A DNA stretch of 19,896 nt from the NCBI GenBank assembly GCA_030642425.1, contig DAOWNU010000003.1:1-19896 (forward strand), written 5' to 3'. How positions within the stretch are numbered: position 1 is the stretch's first letter; each line of letters opens with the position of its first letter. Origin of the DNA: a bacterium. GTDB lineage: Bacteria > UBP14 > UBA6098. A program made the position numbers and the translations under genes. The notes under the pieces were generated by a model. That model was not told the DNA's origin and made no database searches. It saw nothing but the letters and a program-made list of their open reading frames with translations. Positions 7,202 to 14,627 of this stretch are shown one piece after another.

Positions 7202-7274
7202 TGGAGCCGATGGGGGTCGAACCCACGGCCTCCAGAGTGCGATTCTGGCGCTCTCCCAATTGAGCTACGGCCCC
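7202..7274 (-). tRNA. tRNA-Ala, anticodon CGC
   Basis: The 73-nt cloverleaf was built by hand. The acceptor is GGGGCCG / CGGCTCC with the G3-U70 alanine identity pair and A73; the D arm is GCTC...GAGC; the anticodon stem is CCAGA/TCTGG around loop ATCGCAC, giving anticodon CGC (codon GCG). The T arm is GTGGG-TTCGACC-CCCAT. CCA is not encoded. The gene is 36 nt upstream of the fabG ATG on the same strand with no terminator between, so both may be co-transcribed. Confidence 0.96.
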
Positions 7275-7360
7275 TTTGATCATTTTATTATGGCCGATAA
7301 AACATTGAAGTGCGGCTGTTTCTGTGTGTTAGGCCGGCTTTCCGAAGCCACAATTGAGCT

Positions 7361-7389
7361 AAAATATATGTCCGTTATCCATTTGTCAA
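7361..7389 (-). promoter_or_regulatory. Promoter of tRNA-Ala (and possibly fabG and spc operon)
   Basis: On the minus strand, TTGACA (7389-7384), a 17-nt spacer and TATTTT (7366-7361) form a near-consensus sigma-70 promoter. The expected start is near 7354, about 80 nt before the mature tRNA. An A/T-only tract lies just upstream of the -35 box and could serve as an UP element. Confidence 0.75.
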
Positions 7390-7400
7390 GATTTTTCTGT

Positions 7401-7432
7401 AAAAAAAGAAAAAAAAAAGAAAAAAAGAAAAA
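7401..7432. repeat. 32-nt A-rich homopurine tract upstream of tRNA promoter
   Basis: The plus strand carries 32 purines in a row, nearly all A with single G interruptions; the minus strand is the matching T tract. It starts 12 nt upstream of the -35 box at 7384-7389. Rigid A-tracts at this position are known to stimulate stable-RNA promoters in other bacteria. The rest of 7275-7881 contains no gene I can support. Confidence 0.6.
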
Positions 7433-7546
7433 TAAATTGAAATCTATTTGACTGGACAAAAGAACGCTCTATATTATGCGTCTTATGTGGGCGATCGGTG
7501 AGGTTTGAAAGAGATAGCAAATAGCAAGATGGAGGTTTTTCCTTAT

Positions 7547-7676
7547 AACCCTCACCCGGTTCGACTTTGTCGAACCACCCTCTCCCGAAGGGAGAGGGTG
7601 TAAGATATTGATGGACAATATATTATCCTTTTCTCCCCTTCTCCTTTCGGGAGAGGGGGTCGGGGGGTGAGGGGTT
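7547..7676. repeat. 130-bp composite palindromic element (REP/MITE-like)
   Basis: The outer arms AACCCTCACCC (7547-7557) and GGGTGAGGGGTT (7665-7676) are inverted copies differing by one G. Inside are a perfect 8-bp hairpin (GGTTCGAC-TTT-GTCGAACC, 7558-7576), a perfect 11-bp hairpin (CACCCTCTCCC-GAA-mirror, 7576-7600) and an imperfect CTCC-rich hairpin near 7633-7659. It has no coding content; the 79-codon open frame through it on the minus strand is low-complexity. It looks like a dispersed non-autonomous palindromic element, but only one full copy is in the window. Confidence 0.6.
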
Positions 7677-7781
7677 TTGACATTTGAGCTTTGACATTTA
7701 GACTTCATTGCTTATTGAAACAGATTCAACAATATTTACGCTTTTTTTTAGGAAAATTAGACATTCGTCATTAGTTATTCA

Positions 7782-7802
7782 TTAGGATTTAGGAATTAGG
7801 AT
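7782..7802. repeat. Heptad repeat TTAGGAT/TTAGGAA x3
   Basis: Three 7-nt units run in tandem, TTAGGAT, TTAGGAA, TTAGGAT, followed by a degenerate TTATAAT. It lies in the AT-rich region before the ABC-F gene. The same 7-nt periodicity with other sequences occurs at 9802, 16925 and 19730. Confidence 0.65.
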
Positions 7803-7881
7803 TTATAATCCTTATAAACCTATAAACATCTATCTTTGTTGATATAAATTGAACTTTTAATCGTCACCAAACCAATAAAAA

Positions 7882-9807
7882 ATGCCTCTGGTTAATCTGG
7901 ATAATATCACTGTCGATTTTGGAGCCGGTCCGGTTCTCGAAAATATCAGTCTGGGAATCGAGCCGAACGACCGAATAGGCCTTGTCGGCCCGAACGGCGA
8001 GGGCAAAACGACTTTGCTCTCCGTTATCTGCGGAGAAATGGAGCCGTATTCCGGCGCGGTCCACAGACAGCGCGGCCTGCGTGTCGGTTTTCTTCATCAG
8101 AATCACAGGCTCGGCGGGAAGCTGCCATTGCTCGAGGCGGTTCACGACAGCCATCCGGAAATACCGGAGTTGGCGCAAAAGATGAAGGCGCTTTCCGAGA
8201 ACGGCCTGAGCGATAAAGACCTGAGCGAGTATAAACAAATCGAAAACCGTTTCTGCCATCTCGACGGCTACGGCTTCGAGGGCCGAATCAAAGCGGTTCT
8301 CGGCGGACTCGGGTTTTCGGTCGAGCAATTCGACACGCCGGTCGATAAGCTCTCCGGCGGGGAGCGCAACCGCGCCGCGCTGGCCTGCCTTCTCCTCAGA
8401 AAACCCGACCTGCTCCTGATGGACGAACCCACGAACCATATCGACTACGACGGACTTCTCTGGCTGTCGGAATATTTAAAAAAGAGCGACAAGCCATATA
8501 TCGTCGTTTCGCACGACCGTTATTTTCTCGACGAGATATGCAAGACGATTCTCGAAGTTCGTGGGGCGGAAATTAGCCGGTTCGTGGGGAATTATACCTT
8601 ATATGAAAGGGAGCGGGCGCGTCTCGACGAGGACCTGCGCAAACGTTTTATCGAGCAGAAAAGCGAAATCCGGCGTGTCGAAGCATTTATCCGAAAGAAT
8701 ATCGCCGGGCAGAAAACCAAACAGGCCCAATCGCGGCGCAAAATGCTGGCGAAAATGGAGCGCTTGCTCCCGCCACCGAATGCCGATTCGATAAGAATGC
8801 GTTTCAAGACCACACTGCGCGGCGGCGACGACGTCCTTCGGGTGAAAAATATTTCGGCGATTGTCGGCGGGCGAACGCTTTTTGAAAAGCTCGATTTATT
8901 TGTCACACGGGGCGAAAAGATCGGGATCGTGGGGCCGAACGGCTGCGGAAAAACGACGCTCCTGTCGATACTCGCGGGAAGAAGAGCGCCCGATTCCGGA
9001 AAGGTTACGACCGGAACCGGAATATCCGTGGGCTACTATTCTCAGGATTTCGCCGATGTGAACGAGTCCAACTCGGCGTTTAAGGAAATCCAGGATTTCG
9101 ACGGCGCGATGTCCGAGGAGGCGATCCGCAGTTCGCTCGCCCTGTTCTCCCTTCGCGGCGACACCATTTTCCGCCCGCTTTCAACATTCTCCGGCGGCGA
9201 GATAGCCCGCGTGGCCCTGCTAAAACTCCTTCTCGATAAGGTCAATCTTCTCCTTCTCGACGAGCCGACGAACCATCTCGATATCCCCTCGCGAATAACG
9301 CTCGAGAAGGCGCTCACATCCTATGAGGGCACATTGCTAATTGTCAGTCACGACCGGTATTTCCTCCGCAAGGTTGCCAACAAAATAATCGCTTTTGAAC
9401 CGAATGGGATAAAAACGTTCGACAGCGGCTTCGAATACTACCTCGAAAGGCGGGAGTATCATCGTTCCGCACAAAGGCCCGTGCCGAAAAGGGTTATCTC
9501 GAAAAAAGAAGCCAGAGAGGCTCGCCAATCTCCGATAGCGAATAAGAAGTTCTCTATCAACGTTTTCAAACTCCGGGAGGAATTGGAGAATATCGAGATC
9601 GAGGCCCACCGTCTTGAAAGCGAAAGAGAACGCGTGCTGGAGCTGATCCACGATAAAGATATTGCCGACGACTGGAACCGCATGTTCGCGCTTCAGCGGG
9701 AATACGACAAACTGTCCGGCCAACTCGAGGAAAGGCTCCACCGTTGGGAAGAGATAGAAAGATTGTTGGAGAGAAGGGGCGATGGGAAGGATTCAATTCA
9801 AAATTAG
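7882..9807 (+). CDS. ABC-F family ATPase (ribosome-associated)
   Basis: ABC-F proteins are soluble tandem ATPases that act on the ribosome, for example to relieve stalling or confer antibiotic resistance. The 641-residue product has Walker A GPNGEGKTT (36-44), signature LSGGE (157-161), Walker B LLLMDEPTNHID (177-188), the interdomain linker (about 235-300, highly charged, with the QTKQAQSRRKML segment), second Walker A GPNGCGKTT (351-359), signature FSGGE (436-440) and Walker B LLLLDEPTNHLD (456-467). A charged coiled-coil tail (about 555-630) follows. It has no membrane segments. The start has no Shine-Dalgarno site. The last codons (DSIQN and stop) lie in a 51-bp direct repeat. I cannot separate the EttA, Uup and YdiF subfamilies by eye; the C-terminal coiled coil favours an Uup/YdiF-like member. 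Confidence 0.93.
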   Translation: MPLVNLDNITVDFGAGPVLENISLGIEPNDRIGLVGPNGEGKTTLLSVICGEMEPYSGAVHRQRGLRVGFLHQNHRLGGKLPLLEAVHDSHPEIPELAQKMKALSENGLSDKDLSEYKQIENRFCHLDGYGFEGRIKAVLGGLGFSVEQFDTPVDKLSGGERNRAALACLLLRKPDLLLMDEPTNHIDYDGLLWLSEYLKKSDKPYIVVSHDRYFLDEICKTILEVRGAEISRFVGNYTLYERERARLDEDLRKRFIEQKSEIRRVEAFIRKNIAGQKTKQAQSRRKMLAKMERLLPPPNADSIRMRFKTTLRGGDDVLRVKNISAIVGGRTLFEKLDLFVTRGEKIGIVGPNGCGKTTLLSILAGRRAPDSGKVTTGTGISVGYYSQDFADVNESNSAFKEIQDFDGAMSEEAIRSSLALFSLRGDTIFRPLSTFSGGEIARVALLKLLLDKVNLLLLDEPTNHLDIPSRITLEKALTSYEGTLLIVSHDRYFLRKVANKIIAFEPNGIKTFDSGFEYYLERREYHRSAQRPVPKRVISKKEAREARQSPIANKKFSINVFKLREELENIEIEAHRLESERERVLELIHDKDIADDWNRMFALQREYDKLSGQLEERLHRWEEIERLLERRGDGKDSIQN

Positions 9808-9840
9808 CAATGAGCAATTAGCAATGCAAAATGACCCTGC
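9790..9840. repeat. 51-bp direct repeat, copy 1 (overlaps ABC-F stop)
   Basis: This copy is identical over 51 nt to 9900-9950 and lies exactly 110 nt before it. It contains the heptads AATTAGC, AATGAGC, AATTAGC and AATGCAA, and it supplies the last five codons and TAG stop of the ABC-F gene. Confidence 0.9.
9802..9836. repeat. Heptad repeat AATTAGC/AATGAGC x5 (degenerate)
   Basis: Five consecutive 7-nt units, AATTAGC, AATGAGC, AATTAGC, AATGCAA and AATGACC, are nested within the 51-bp direct repeat and recur in its second copy at 9912-9946. Confidence 0.65.
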
Positions 9841-9899
9841 CACCCACCCTTCCGGGGGAAACCACAGAGGACACAGAGGTAGAAGAGGTTGTAGGGGAA

Positions 9900-9950
9900 G
9901 ATTCAATTCAAAATTAGCAATGAGCAATTAGCAATGCAAAATGACCCTGC
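9900..9950. repeat. 51-bp direct repeat, copy 2
   Basis: This is a perfect copy of 9790-9840. The 59-nt spacer between the copies includes CCACAGAGGACACAGAGG, itself an internal 9-nt duplication. No gene is seen in 9808-10001. Confidence 0.9.
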
Positions 9951-10001
9951 ATGACCGCTCTGGGGGTGGAAGGGAAATGATAATCGATCGTTGTTAAATG
10001 T

Positions 10002-10583
10002 TTATTTCGCGAACTCTTTTTCTATCAATTCGCAGAGGATGTGGATTATAGCGCCGTGCCCCTCCTGAATCCGGGGCGTGTTTGTGGCGTCGATACGGAT
10101 AGTAATTTCGGAGATTTTCGAAAGTGGAGAATCGCCGGGGCCGGTGAGCGCGACCGTCCGAATGCCCATCTCATTCGCGGCCTCGACCGCCCTTAGAATA
10201 TTCGAAGATGCCCCACCCGTCGAGATCGCGATAAGCAGATCGCCCTCATTTCCCAAAGCCGACAATTGCCTTGCGAAAATCTCCTCAAAACCGAAATCGT
10301 TGGCGATAGCGGTAAGCGCGCTCGTGTCGGTTGTGAGCGCTATCGCGGGAAGCGGCCGCCTATCGACACCCAGACCCAGCCTTCCGATTAGTTCCGCCGC
10401 GGCATGCTGAGAATCCGCCGCGCTGCCGCCGTTGCCGGCGAAAAAGATTTTCCCGCCGGATTCGATAACCGAGACAGCGATATTTGCCGCATGAATTATC
10501 TCATCCGCCCGCCCGCGGATCGACTCGATAGCTTTCAGGCTGTGATCGATAGCATTTCCCACCGTTCTTTTCGCGTCGCTCAT
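10002..10583 (-). CDS. gmhA: D-sedoheptulose-7-phosphate isomerase
   Basis: GmhA makes D-glycero-D-manno-heptose 7-phosphate, the first step of ADP-heptose synthesis for the LPS inner core and surface glycans. The 193-residue product is a single SIS domain: GNGGSAADSQHAAAEL (51-65), ALTTDTSALTAIANDFGFE (82-100), ISTGGASSN (120-128) and TPRIQEGH (169-176). By family comparison, H60, E64, Q173 and H181 would be the metal/active-site set, and all are present. The ATG at 10583 overlaps the stop of the upstream PorV-like gene by 4 nt, so translation is probably coupled. It is the last gene of the minus-strand unit. No gmhB, hldE or waaF is visible nearby. Confidence 0.93.
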   Translation of the reverse strand: MSDAKRTVGNAIDHSLKAIESIRGRADEIIHAANIAVSVIESGGKIFFAGNGGSAADSQHAAAELIGRLGLGVDRRPLPAIALTTDTSALTAIANDFGFEEIFARQLSALGNEGDLLIAISTGGASSNILRAVEAANEMGIRTVALTGPGDSPLSKISEITIRIDATNTPRIQEGHGAIIHILCELIEKEFAK

Positions 10584-11503
10584 TCCGTCCCCACAATCAG
10601 GTCGAAGCTGTGGCGCGGGGGAAGCCCCTCCCGCTCCATTCTAATCGAGTATCCAAGCCCGAACTTTGCGAAACCGGCGTCGAAGCGATAACCGGCGCCG
10701 GCGGTAGGCAGGCCGTTGTCGATACCGAGCGCGACCTTCGCGTCGTCGAAAGGCTCCACAGAAACCCCGATATGATACTCGATATCGTCGCTGTTAAAAT
10801 ATGCGATTTCGGCGGCTATTGTCCCCGGCAGAATCTCCGGCGAATAGGCGGCTCCCGCGCGGAAATATCCCGGAAGCTCCTCGTCGCTGTTGCGACCGGA
10901 GTCCGAGCCGTAAATGCCCTTCGAATCCCACTGATATTTCATCCCGACATTATGATACGCCACGCCGAACATAAGCTGTTTTTTGAGCAGTTTTAAGTGC
11001 GCGCCGAGATCGAAACCGGCGATATATGTTGTCAGGGCGTCGAGCCGGGCCTGAACATACTTGGCGTTCGCGCCGATAGTGAGTTCTTTCGTCACTATCT
11101 TGGAAAAGGTCAGGAAGATCGCGTCCTCGCCATAGTCGAGCATCCCGGTATGATTCCCGCTGATATCCCGCCCGTCGATATCTCCGGCGTCGGCATGAAC
11201 CCATGTCATCGCGACCGCGGCGTCATCGCGAAGATTCCCTGCCGCGCTTGCATAGTAGAACCAGCGGTCGAGCGCGAGCATGGAATATCCCGAAGACCCG
11301 CCCCACCCGCGATACATCTGAAGCGAAGCCGGGTTGAACCATCCGGAGTTGGCCTGTCCGCCGGTTGCGGCGCCGGTTCCGCCCATCGCGGTCTGGAGCC
11401 ATCCGACCGGCATCTTGAGAAATGTGCCGGCGTGCCCGGAGTCGCCAAAGAGCGGCGCGGTGAACACGGCAATTATCGATAAGCATATAATGAAGCGTTT
11501 CAT
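10580..11503 (-). CDS. PorV/PorQ-like outer-membrane protein
   Basis: The 307-residue product has a signal peptide (MKRFIICLSIIAVFTAPLFG) and then the hallmark N-terminus of the PorV/PorQ and UPF0164 families: AGTFLKMPVG, AMGGTGAATG and WFNPASL (about residues 25-61). The rest alternates aromatic and polar residues like a FadL-type beta-barrel. PorV in Bacteroidetes carries type IX secretion cargo by binding its C-terminal domain. Here the gene follows, 12 nt downstream, a gene whose product ends in such a domain, which supports that reading. A general FadL-like transporter role is the main alternative. It has no clear Shine-Dalgarno site. The upstream start may be coupled to the cargo gene. 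Confidence 0.75.
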   Translation of the reverse strand: MKRFIICLSIIAVFTAPLFGDSGHAGTFLKMPVGWLQTAMGGTGAATGGQANSGWFNPASLQMYRGWGGSSGYSMLALDRWFYYASAAGNLRDDAAVAMTWVHADAGDIDGRDISGNHTGMLDYGEDAIFLTFSKIVTKELTIGANAKYVQARLDALTTYIAGFDLGAHLKLLKKQLMFGVAYHNVGMKYQWDSKGIYGSDSGRNSDEELPGYFRAGAAYSPEILPGTIAAEIAYFNSDDIEYHIGVSVEPFDDAKVALGIDNGLPTAGAGYRFDAGFAKFGLGYSIRMEREGLPPRHSFDLIVGTE

Positions 11504-11515
11504 ATCTGAACCATT

Positions 11516-13162
11516 CTATTTGATTATCATTAATTTGCCCCAGAACTCGCCGTCGGGGGACGATATGCGATAGAAATAAACTCCGTTGTCGGGATAATCT
11601 CCGTCGTCGAGCGCCCCGTCCCATTGGATCCGCGTCTTTTTGTCCGTATAGAATCCGCCGCCTTCGTATATTGTCGTAACCTTCCCCATATCGTAATCGA
11701 AAAGCTCGATAGTTGCATCCCCGGCGGAATTCGACGGCTCGAATACGAAGAAACAACCGCCGTGTTTATTCGGCGAGAAGGGGTTTGGATAGACATACAC
11801 ATAGTCGTCGTTTCGGTCGAAACCCGCCTCCACAGAAGCGTCTCCGGGAGCCGGAAACCGCGAGAGAATAAACCAGAAATCGTAATCGAGCGAATCGTGC
11901 GATATCGCCAGGCCCTCGGAATAGGTTCCGACCAGAATCGTCCCGCCGCAGTCGGTTACGCTGACAACCTCGTCGACCATTACTTCGATGGGCAGTCCCG
12001 TTAGAATATCGGTTCCCTCGATATGGATCGTGTCGGCGGTGTCGTAATCCGCCGGGAACATTCGCGACAGGCCGTGCGCACAAGCCGCCCAGAGCGTGTC
12101 GCCGGTGAAACCCATATTCCAGGCGACATAGCCCGTGCCGGTCTGGTTCCAGGTCGTGCCATCGTCCGAAGTATGCGATATAGCGTCGTAATCGACGCCG
12201 ACACCGGTTGCGCGGGTGCAGGCGAAGACGTGAGCGCAGGAATCGTCGTCCCCATAAAGAAAGTCGATAGAGATTATCCACTCGCCGGAGATATGGCCCG
12301 ACATATCCGGATCGTCATTCCAGAGAACATTGAAATTGGATATCGAGTCGATCTCGAATGTAACGCTGTCGGTCCAGATTGTATCGAAAACCGCGACCGA
12401 TTCCGGAATCCAGTGGCCGTATAGGTCGCTCCATTCCCACGCGAAATCGTCGGAGCGCCCCGAAAAAAGGCCTTCGGCGCTGCCCGCCCACACGAGGGGC
12501 GGGTCGGAAAAGGTGTCCGCCGCGACCGAGAAAAACCGATGTCGCAAGTCCGTGAAATCGAGCGAATCGTCGCCGTCGATAAGGAGATTTTCCCAACTTT
12601 CGCCGCCGTCGGGGGAATATAACAGGCCGCCGTAAAAACATGCCGCATAGACGGCCGTGTCGTCGTCCTCCGGGACGAGCGCGATATCGTAAGCAAGCTG
12701 GCCTATCCGGCTGGCGCGGCGGACATCCTGATCGACGAAGCTGTCGATATGCGTGAATGTAAGGCCGCCGTCTTTACTGGCGTAGAAACCGTTTCCCGCC
12801 GGAAGATTGCCGTTGGGGTCGGTTGGATCCTCTGCGTCGTAGCTCTCCGCCGCGAAAATCCAATCGCCCAGAACAGCGAGCGCGGAGAAGCCTTTGCCGC
12901 CAAGTTTGCTGTCCCATGTGAGGCCGCCGTCGTGCGAAACCGCGATACCGTTGCCGGTGGAAATCCAGATATCGCCATTGGCGGCGTTGTATTCGATATC
13001 GCCAATCGCGTTCGACGGTGGAGCGTCTTCATCCGCAGACATCGGAACGGCCTGCATCTCGGGCGTGATACCTTCGGGCAGGCTGAAAATCAGCGGCGTC
13101 GCGAGAAGCGCAACTCGAACGAGAATTAATATTAGAATGATGTGTTTCATGTTCACTTTCAT
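11516..13162 (-). CDS. Secreted Asp-box beta-propeller protein with Por/FlgD-Ig-like C-terminal sorting domain
   Basis: The 548-residue product has a signal peptide (about residues 1-30, hydrophobic IILILILVRVALLATPLIF). It then carries sialidase/sortilin-type Asp boxes: SHDGGLTW (76-83), SKDGGLTF (129-136), SPDGGESW (183-190) and TSDDGTTW (331-338). The last 91 residues begin YPNPFSP (458-464) and end NGVYFYRI...GKLMIIK, the pattern of type A type-IX sorting tails and the related FlgD Ig-like domain. It is probably exported to or anchored on the cell surface. No catalytic residues are recognised, and the substrate or partner is unknown. ATG 13150 is an alternative start. The gene lies between a sugar-phosphate mutase and the PorV-like gene. 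Confidence 0.8.
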   Translation of the reverse strand: MKVNMKHIILILILVRVALLATPLIFSLPEGITPEMQAVPMSADEDAPPSNAIGDIEYNAANGDIWISTGNGIAVSHDGGLTWDSKLGGKGFSALAVLGDWIFAAESYDAEDPTDPNGNLPAGNGFYASKDGGLTFTHIDSFVDQDVRRASRIGQLAYDIALVPEDDDTAVYAACFYGGLLYSPDGGESWENLLIDGDDSLDFTDLRHRFFSVAADTFSDPPLVWAGSAEGLFSGRSDDFAWEWSDLYGHWIPESVAVFDTIWTDSVTFEIDSISNFNVLWNDDPDMSGHISGEWIISIDFLYGDDDSCAHVFACTRATGVGVDYDAISHTSDDGTTWNQTGTGYVAWNMGFTGDTLWAACAHGLSRMFPADYDTADTIHIEGTDILTGLPIEVMVDEVVSVTDCGGTILVGTYSEGLAISHDSLDYDFWFILSRFPAPGDASVEAGFDRNDDYVYVYPNPFSPNKHGGCFFVFEPSNSAGDATIELFDYDMGKVTTIYEGGGFYTDKKTRIQWDGALDDGDYPDNGVYFYRISSPDGEFWGKLMIIK

Positions 13163-13177
13163 TTGAGTGGCCGCGCG

Positions 13178-14527
13178 TTATTGTCTTATCATGGCGAGTG
13201 TTTCCCCGACTATCTCGTCGAGCTTTTCAGGGGTTTCCGCCTCGGCGTTGAGTCGTATGAGCGGTTCCGTATTCGACGGGCGCAGGTTGATCCACCAGCT
13301 TCCGCCGTCGACAGTTATCCCGTCGAGATCGTCTATCGGCAGGCCTTTTTTTTCATAATGCTTGCGCACTTTTGCGACAGTTCCCGCGCGGTCTTCGACC
13401 TTCGAGTTTATCTCGCCGCTTCGATAGTAATGGTCGATCTCCGCGATAAGTTCCGAGAGGGGTTTGTCGGTTTCGGAGAGCAGTTCGAGACAGACGAGCA
13501 GGGCGATAAGCCCGCTGTCCGCGAAATAGTTGTCCCTCAGATAGAAATGCCCCGAATGTTCGCCGCCGAATATTGCGTTCTCGCGTTTCATAAGCGGCTT
13601 TATTATCGCGTGTCCGACCCTGCTTCGGATAGCGATCCCGCCCGATTTCTCGATAATCTCCGGGACTGCCCTGCTGCAGATCAAGGCATAGACCACCTTT
13701 TCGCCGGGATGCTCGAGCAGAAGACGTTTCGCAACCAGCGCGGTAATCATATCGCCCCCGACAAGGCTGCCTTTCTCGTCGATAAGGAACACCCTGTCCG
13801 CGTCGCCGTCGAAAGCCGCGCCGAGATCGATTGTCGGTTCTGCGGCGACTTTTGCGCGAAGCGCTTCGGTGTTTTCCGGCTCGATAGGGCTTGCGAGATG
13901 ATTCGGGAAAGTGCCGTCAAGCTCGAAAAACATCGGCTTCACAACGATGGGGAGCCTATCGCTAACCGTAGGAAAAGTCTTTCCAGCCATGCCGTTGCCG
14001 GCGTCCACCGCGATATGGAACGGCTTGATCTTTTTTATATCGATAAAGCTCAGGCAGTGATCGGCGTATTCTTTGTCGATATTTTTCCGCCGAATAATCC
14101 CGATTTTTCCGCCGGAAGGCAGTTTTCCCCTTTTCGCGAATTCCTTTATCTCCGGCAGGCCCGCAGTGCCGGAAAGAGGGATCGCGCCGGACATGCATAT
14201 CTTGAAGCCGTTATATTCCGGGGGATTGTGGCTCGCGGTAACCATGACCCCGGCCTCCGCGCCGAATTTGCCCACAGCGAAATACAGGCCGTCGGTCGAG
14301 ACAAGGCCGATATCGACAACGTCCGCGCCGGAAGCGAGTATCCCTTCGGTCAGAGCCTCGAAAAGCGACCCGGTGGACACGCGCATATCGCGGCCCACAA
14401 AGACCTCCCGGCAGCCGAGATATTCGACCAATCCGGCTCCGATAAGCCTCGCGACATCCTCGTCGAGTTGATCGGGATATACGCCGCGTATGTCGTAGGC
14501 CTTGAAAATCGAATCGTCGAAATTCAT
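13178..14527 (-). CDS. Phosphomannomutase/phosphoglucomutase
   Basis: The enzyme interconverts hexose 6-phosphate and 1-phosphate, feeding GDP-mannose or UDP/ADP-glucose synthesis for surface glycans. The 449-residue product has YDIRG (11-15), the phosphoserine loop TASHNPP (97-103, S99 phosphorylated in the family), the metal site DGDADR (240-245), the sugar site GGEHSGH (321-327) and the phosphate site RPSNTEP (416-422). GEHSGH fits the bifunctional PMM/PGM group (ManB/AlgC-like) rather than GlmM. I chose ATG 14527 because AGGAAGG is 8 nt upstream; a TTG at 14581 would add 18 unrelated codons. It is followed 15 nt later by the sorting-tail protein gene. Confidence 0.93.
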   Translation of the reverse strand: MNFDDSIFKAYDIRGVYPDQLDEDVARLIGAGLVEYLGCREVFVGRDMRVSTGSLFEALTEGILASGADVVDIGLVSTDGLYFAVGKFGAEAGVMVTASHNPPEYNGFKICMSGAIPLSGTAGLPEIKEFAKRGKLPSGGKIGIIRRKNIDKEYADHCLSFIDIKKIKPFHIAVDAGNGMAGKTFPTVSDRLPIVVKPMFFELDGTFPNHLASPIEPENTEALRAKVAAEPTIDLGAAFDGDADRVFLIDEKGSLVGGDMITALVAKRLLLEHPGEKVVYALICSRAVPEIIEKSGGIAIRSRVGHAIIKPLMKRENAIFGGEHSGHFYLRDNYFADSGLIALLVCLELLSETDKPLSELIAEIDHYYRSGEINSKVEDRAGTVAKVRKHYEKKGLPIDDLDGITVDGGSWWINLRPSNTEPLIRLNAEAETPEKLDEIVGETLAMIRQ

Positions 14528-14627
14528 ATTGAAACCTTCCTGGAATGTAGTGAGTTTAGGGATTCTATAGTTCCCGGCCAATCCATCCTGTTTATAATTT
14601 TCAGTCCTTTAGCTCTCTAACTCTCTT

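Noticed and set aside
7469..7708. 79-codon minus-strand frame
   Set aside because: It runs through the composite palindromic element (PSPERRRGEKD-type low complexity) and lacks an RBS.
9790..9950. CRISPR array
   Set aside because: There are only two copies, the repeat is 51 nt with internal heptads, the copies overlap a coding end, and no cas genes are nearby.
11223..12281. Several minus-strand frames of 170-180 codons overlapping the PorV-like and propeller genes
   Set aside because: They are arginine-rich out-of-frame readings of GC-rich codons; the in-frame genes have signal peptides and domain motifs.
14528..14581. N-terminal extension of the phosphomannomutase from TTG 14581
   Set aside because: It has no RBS and no homology in the added residues; AGGAAGG precedes ATG 14527.
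13142..14620. 492-codon open frame on the plus strand
   Set aside because: It lies antisense to the phosphomannomutase gene, which has all catalytic motifs; the plus frame has none.
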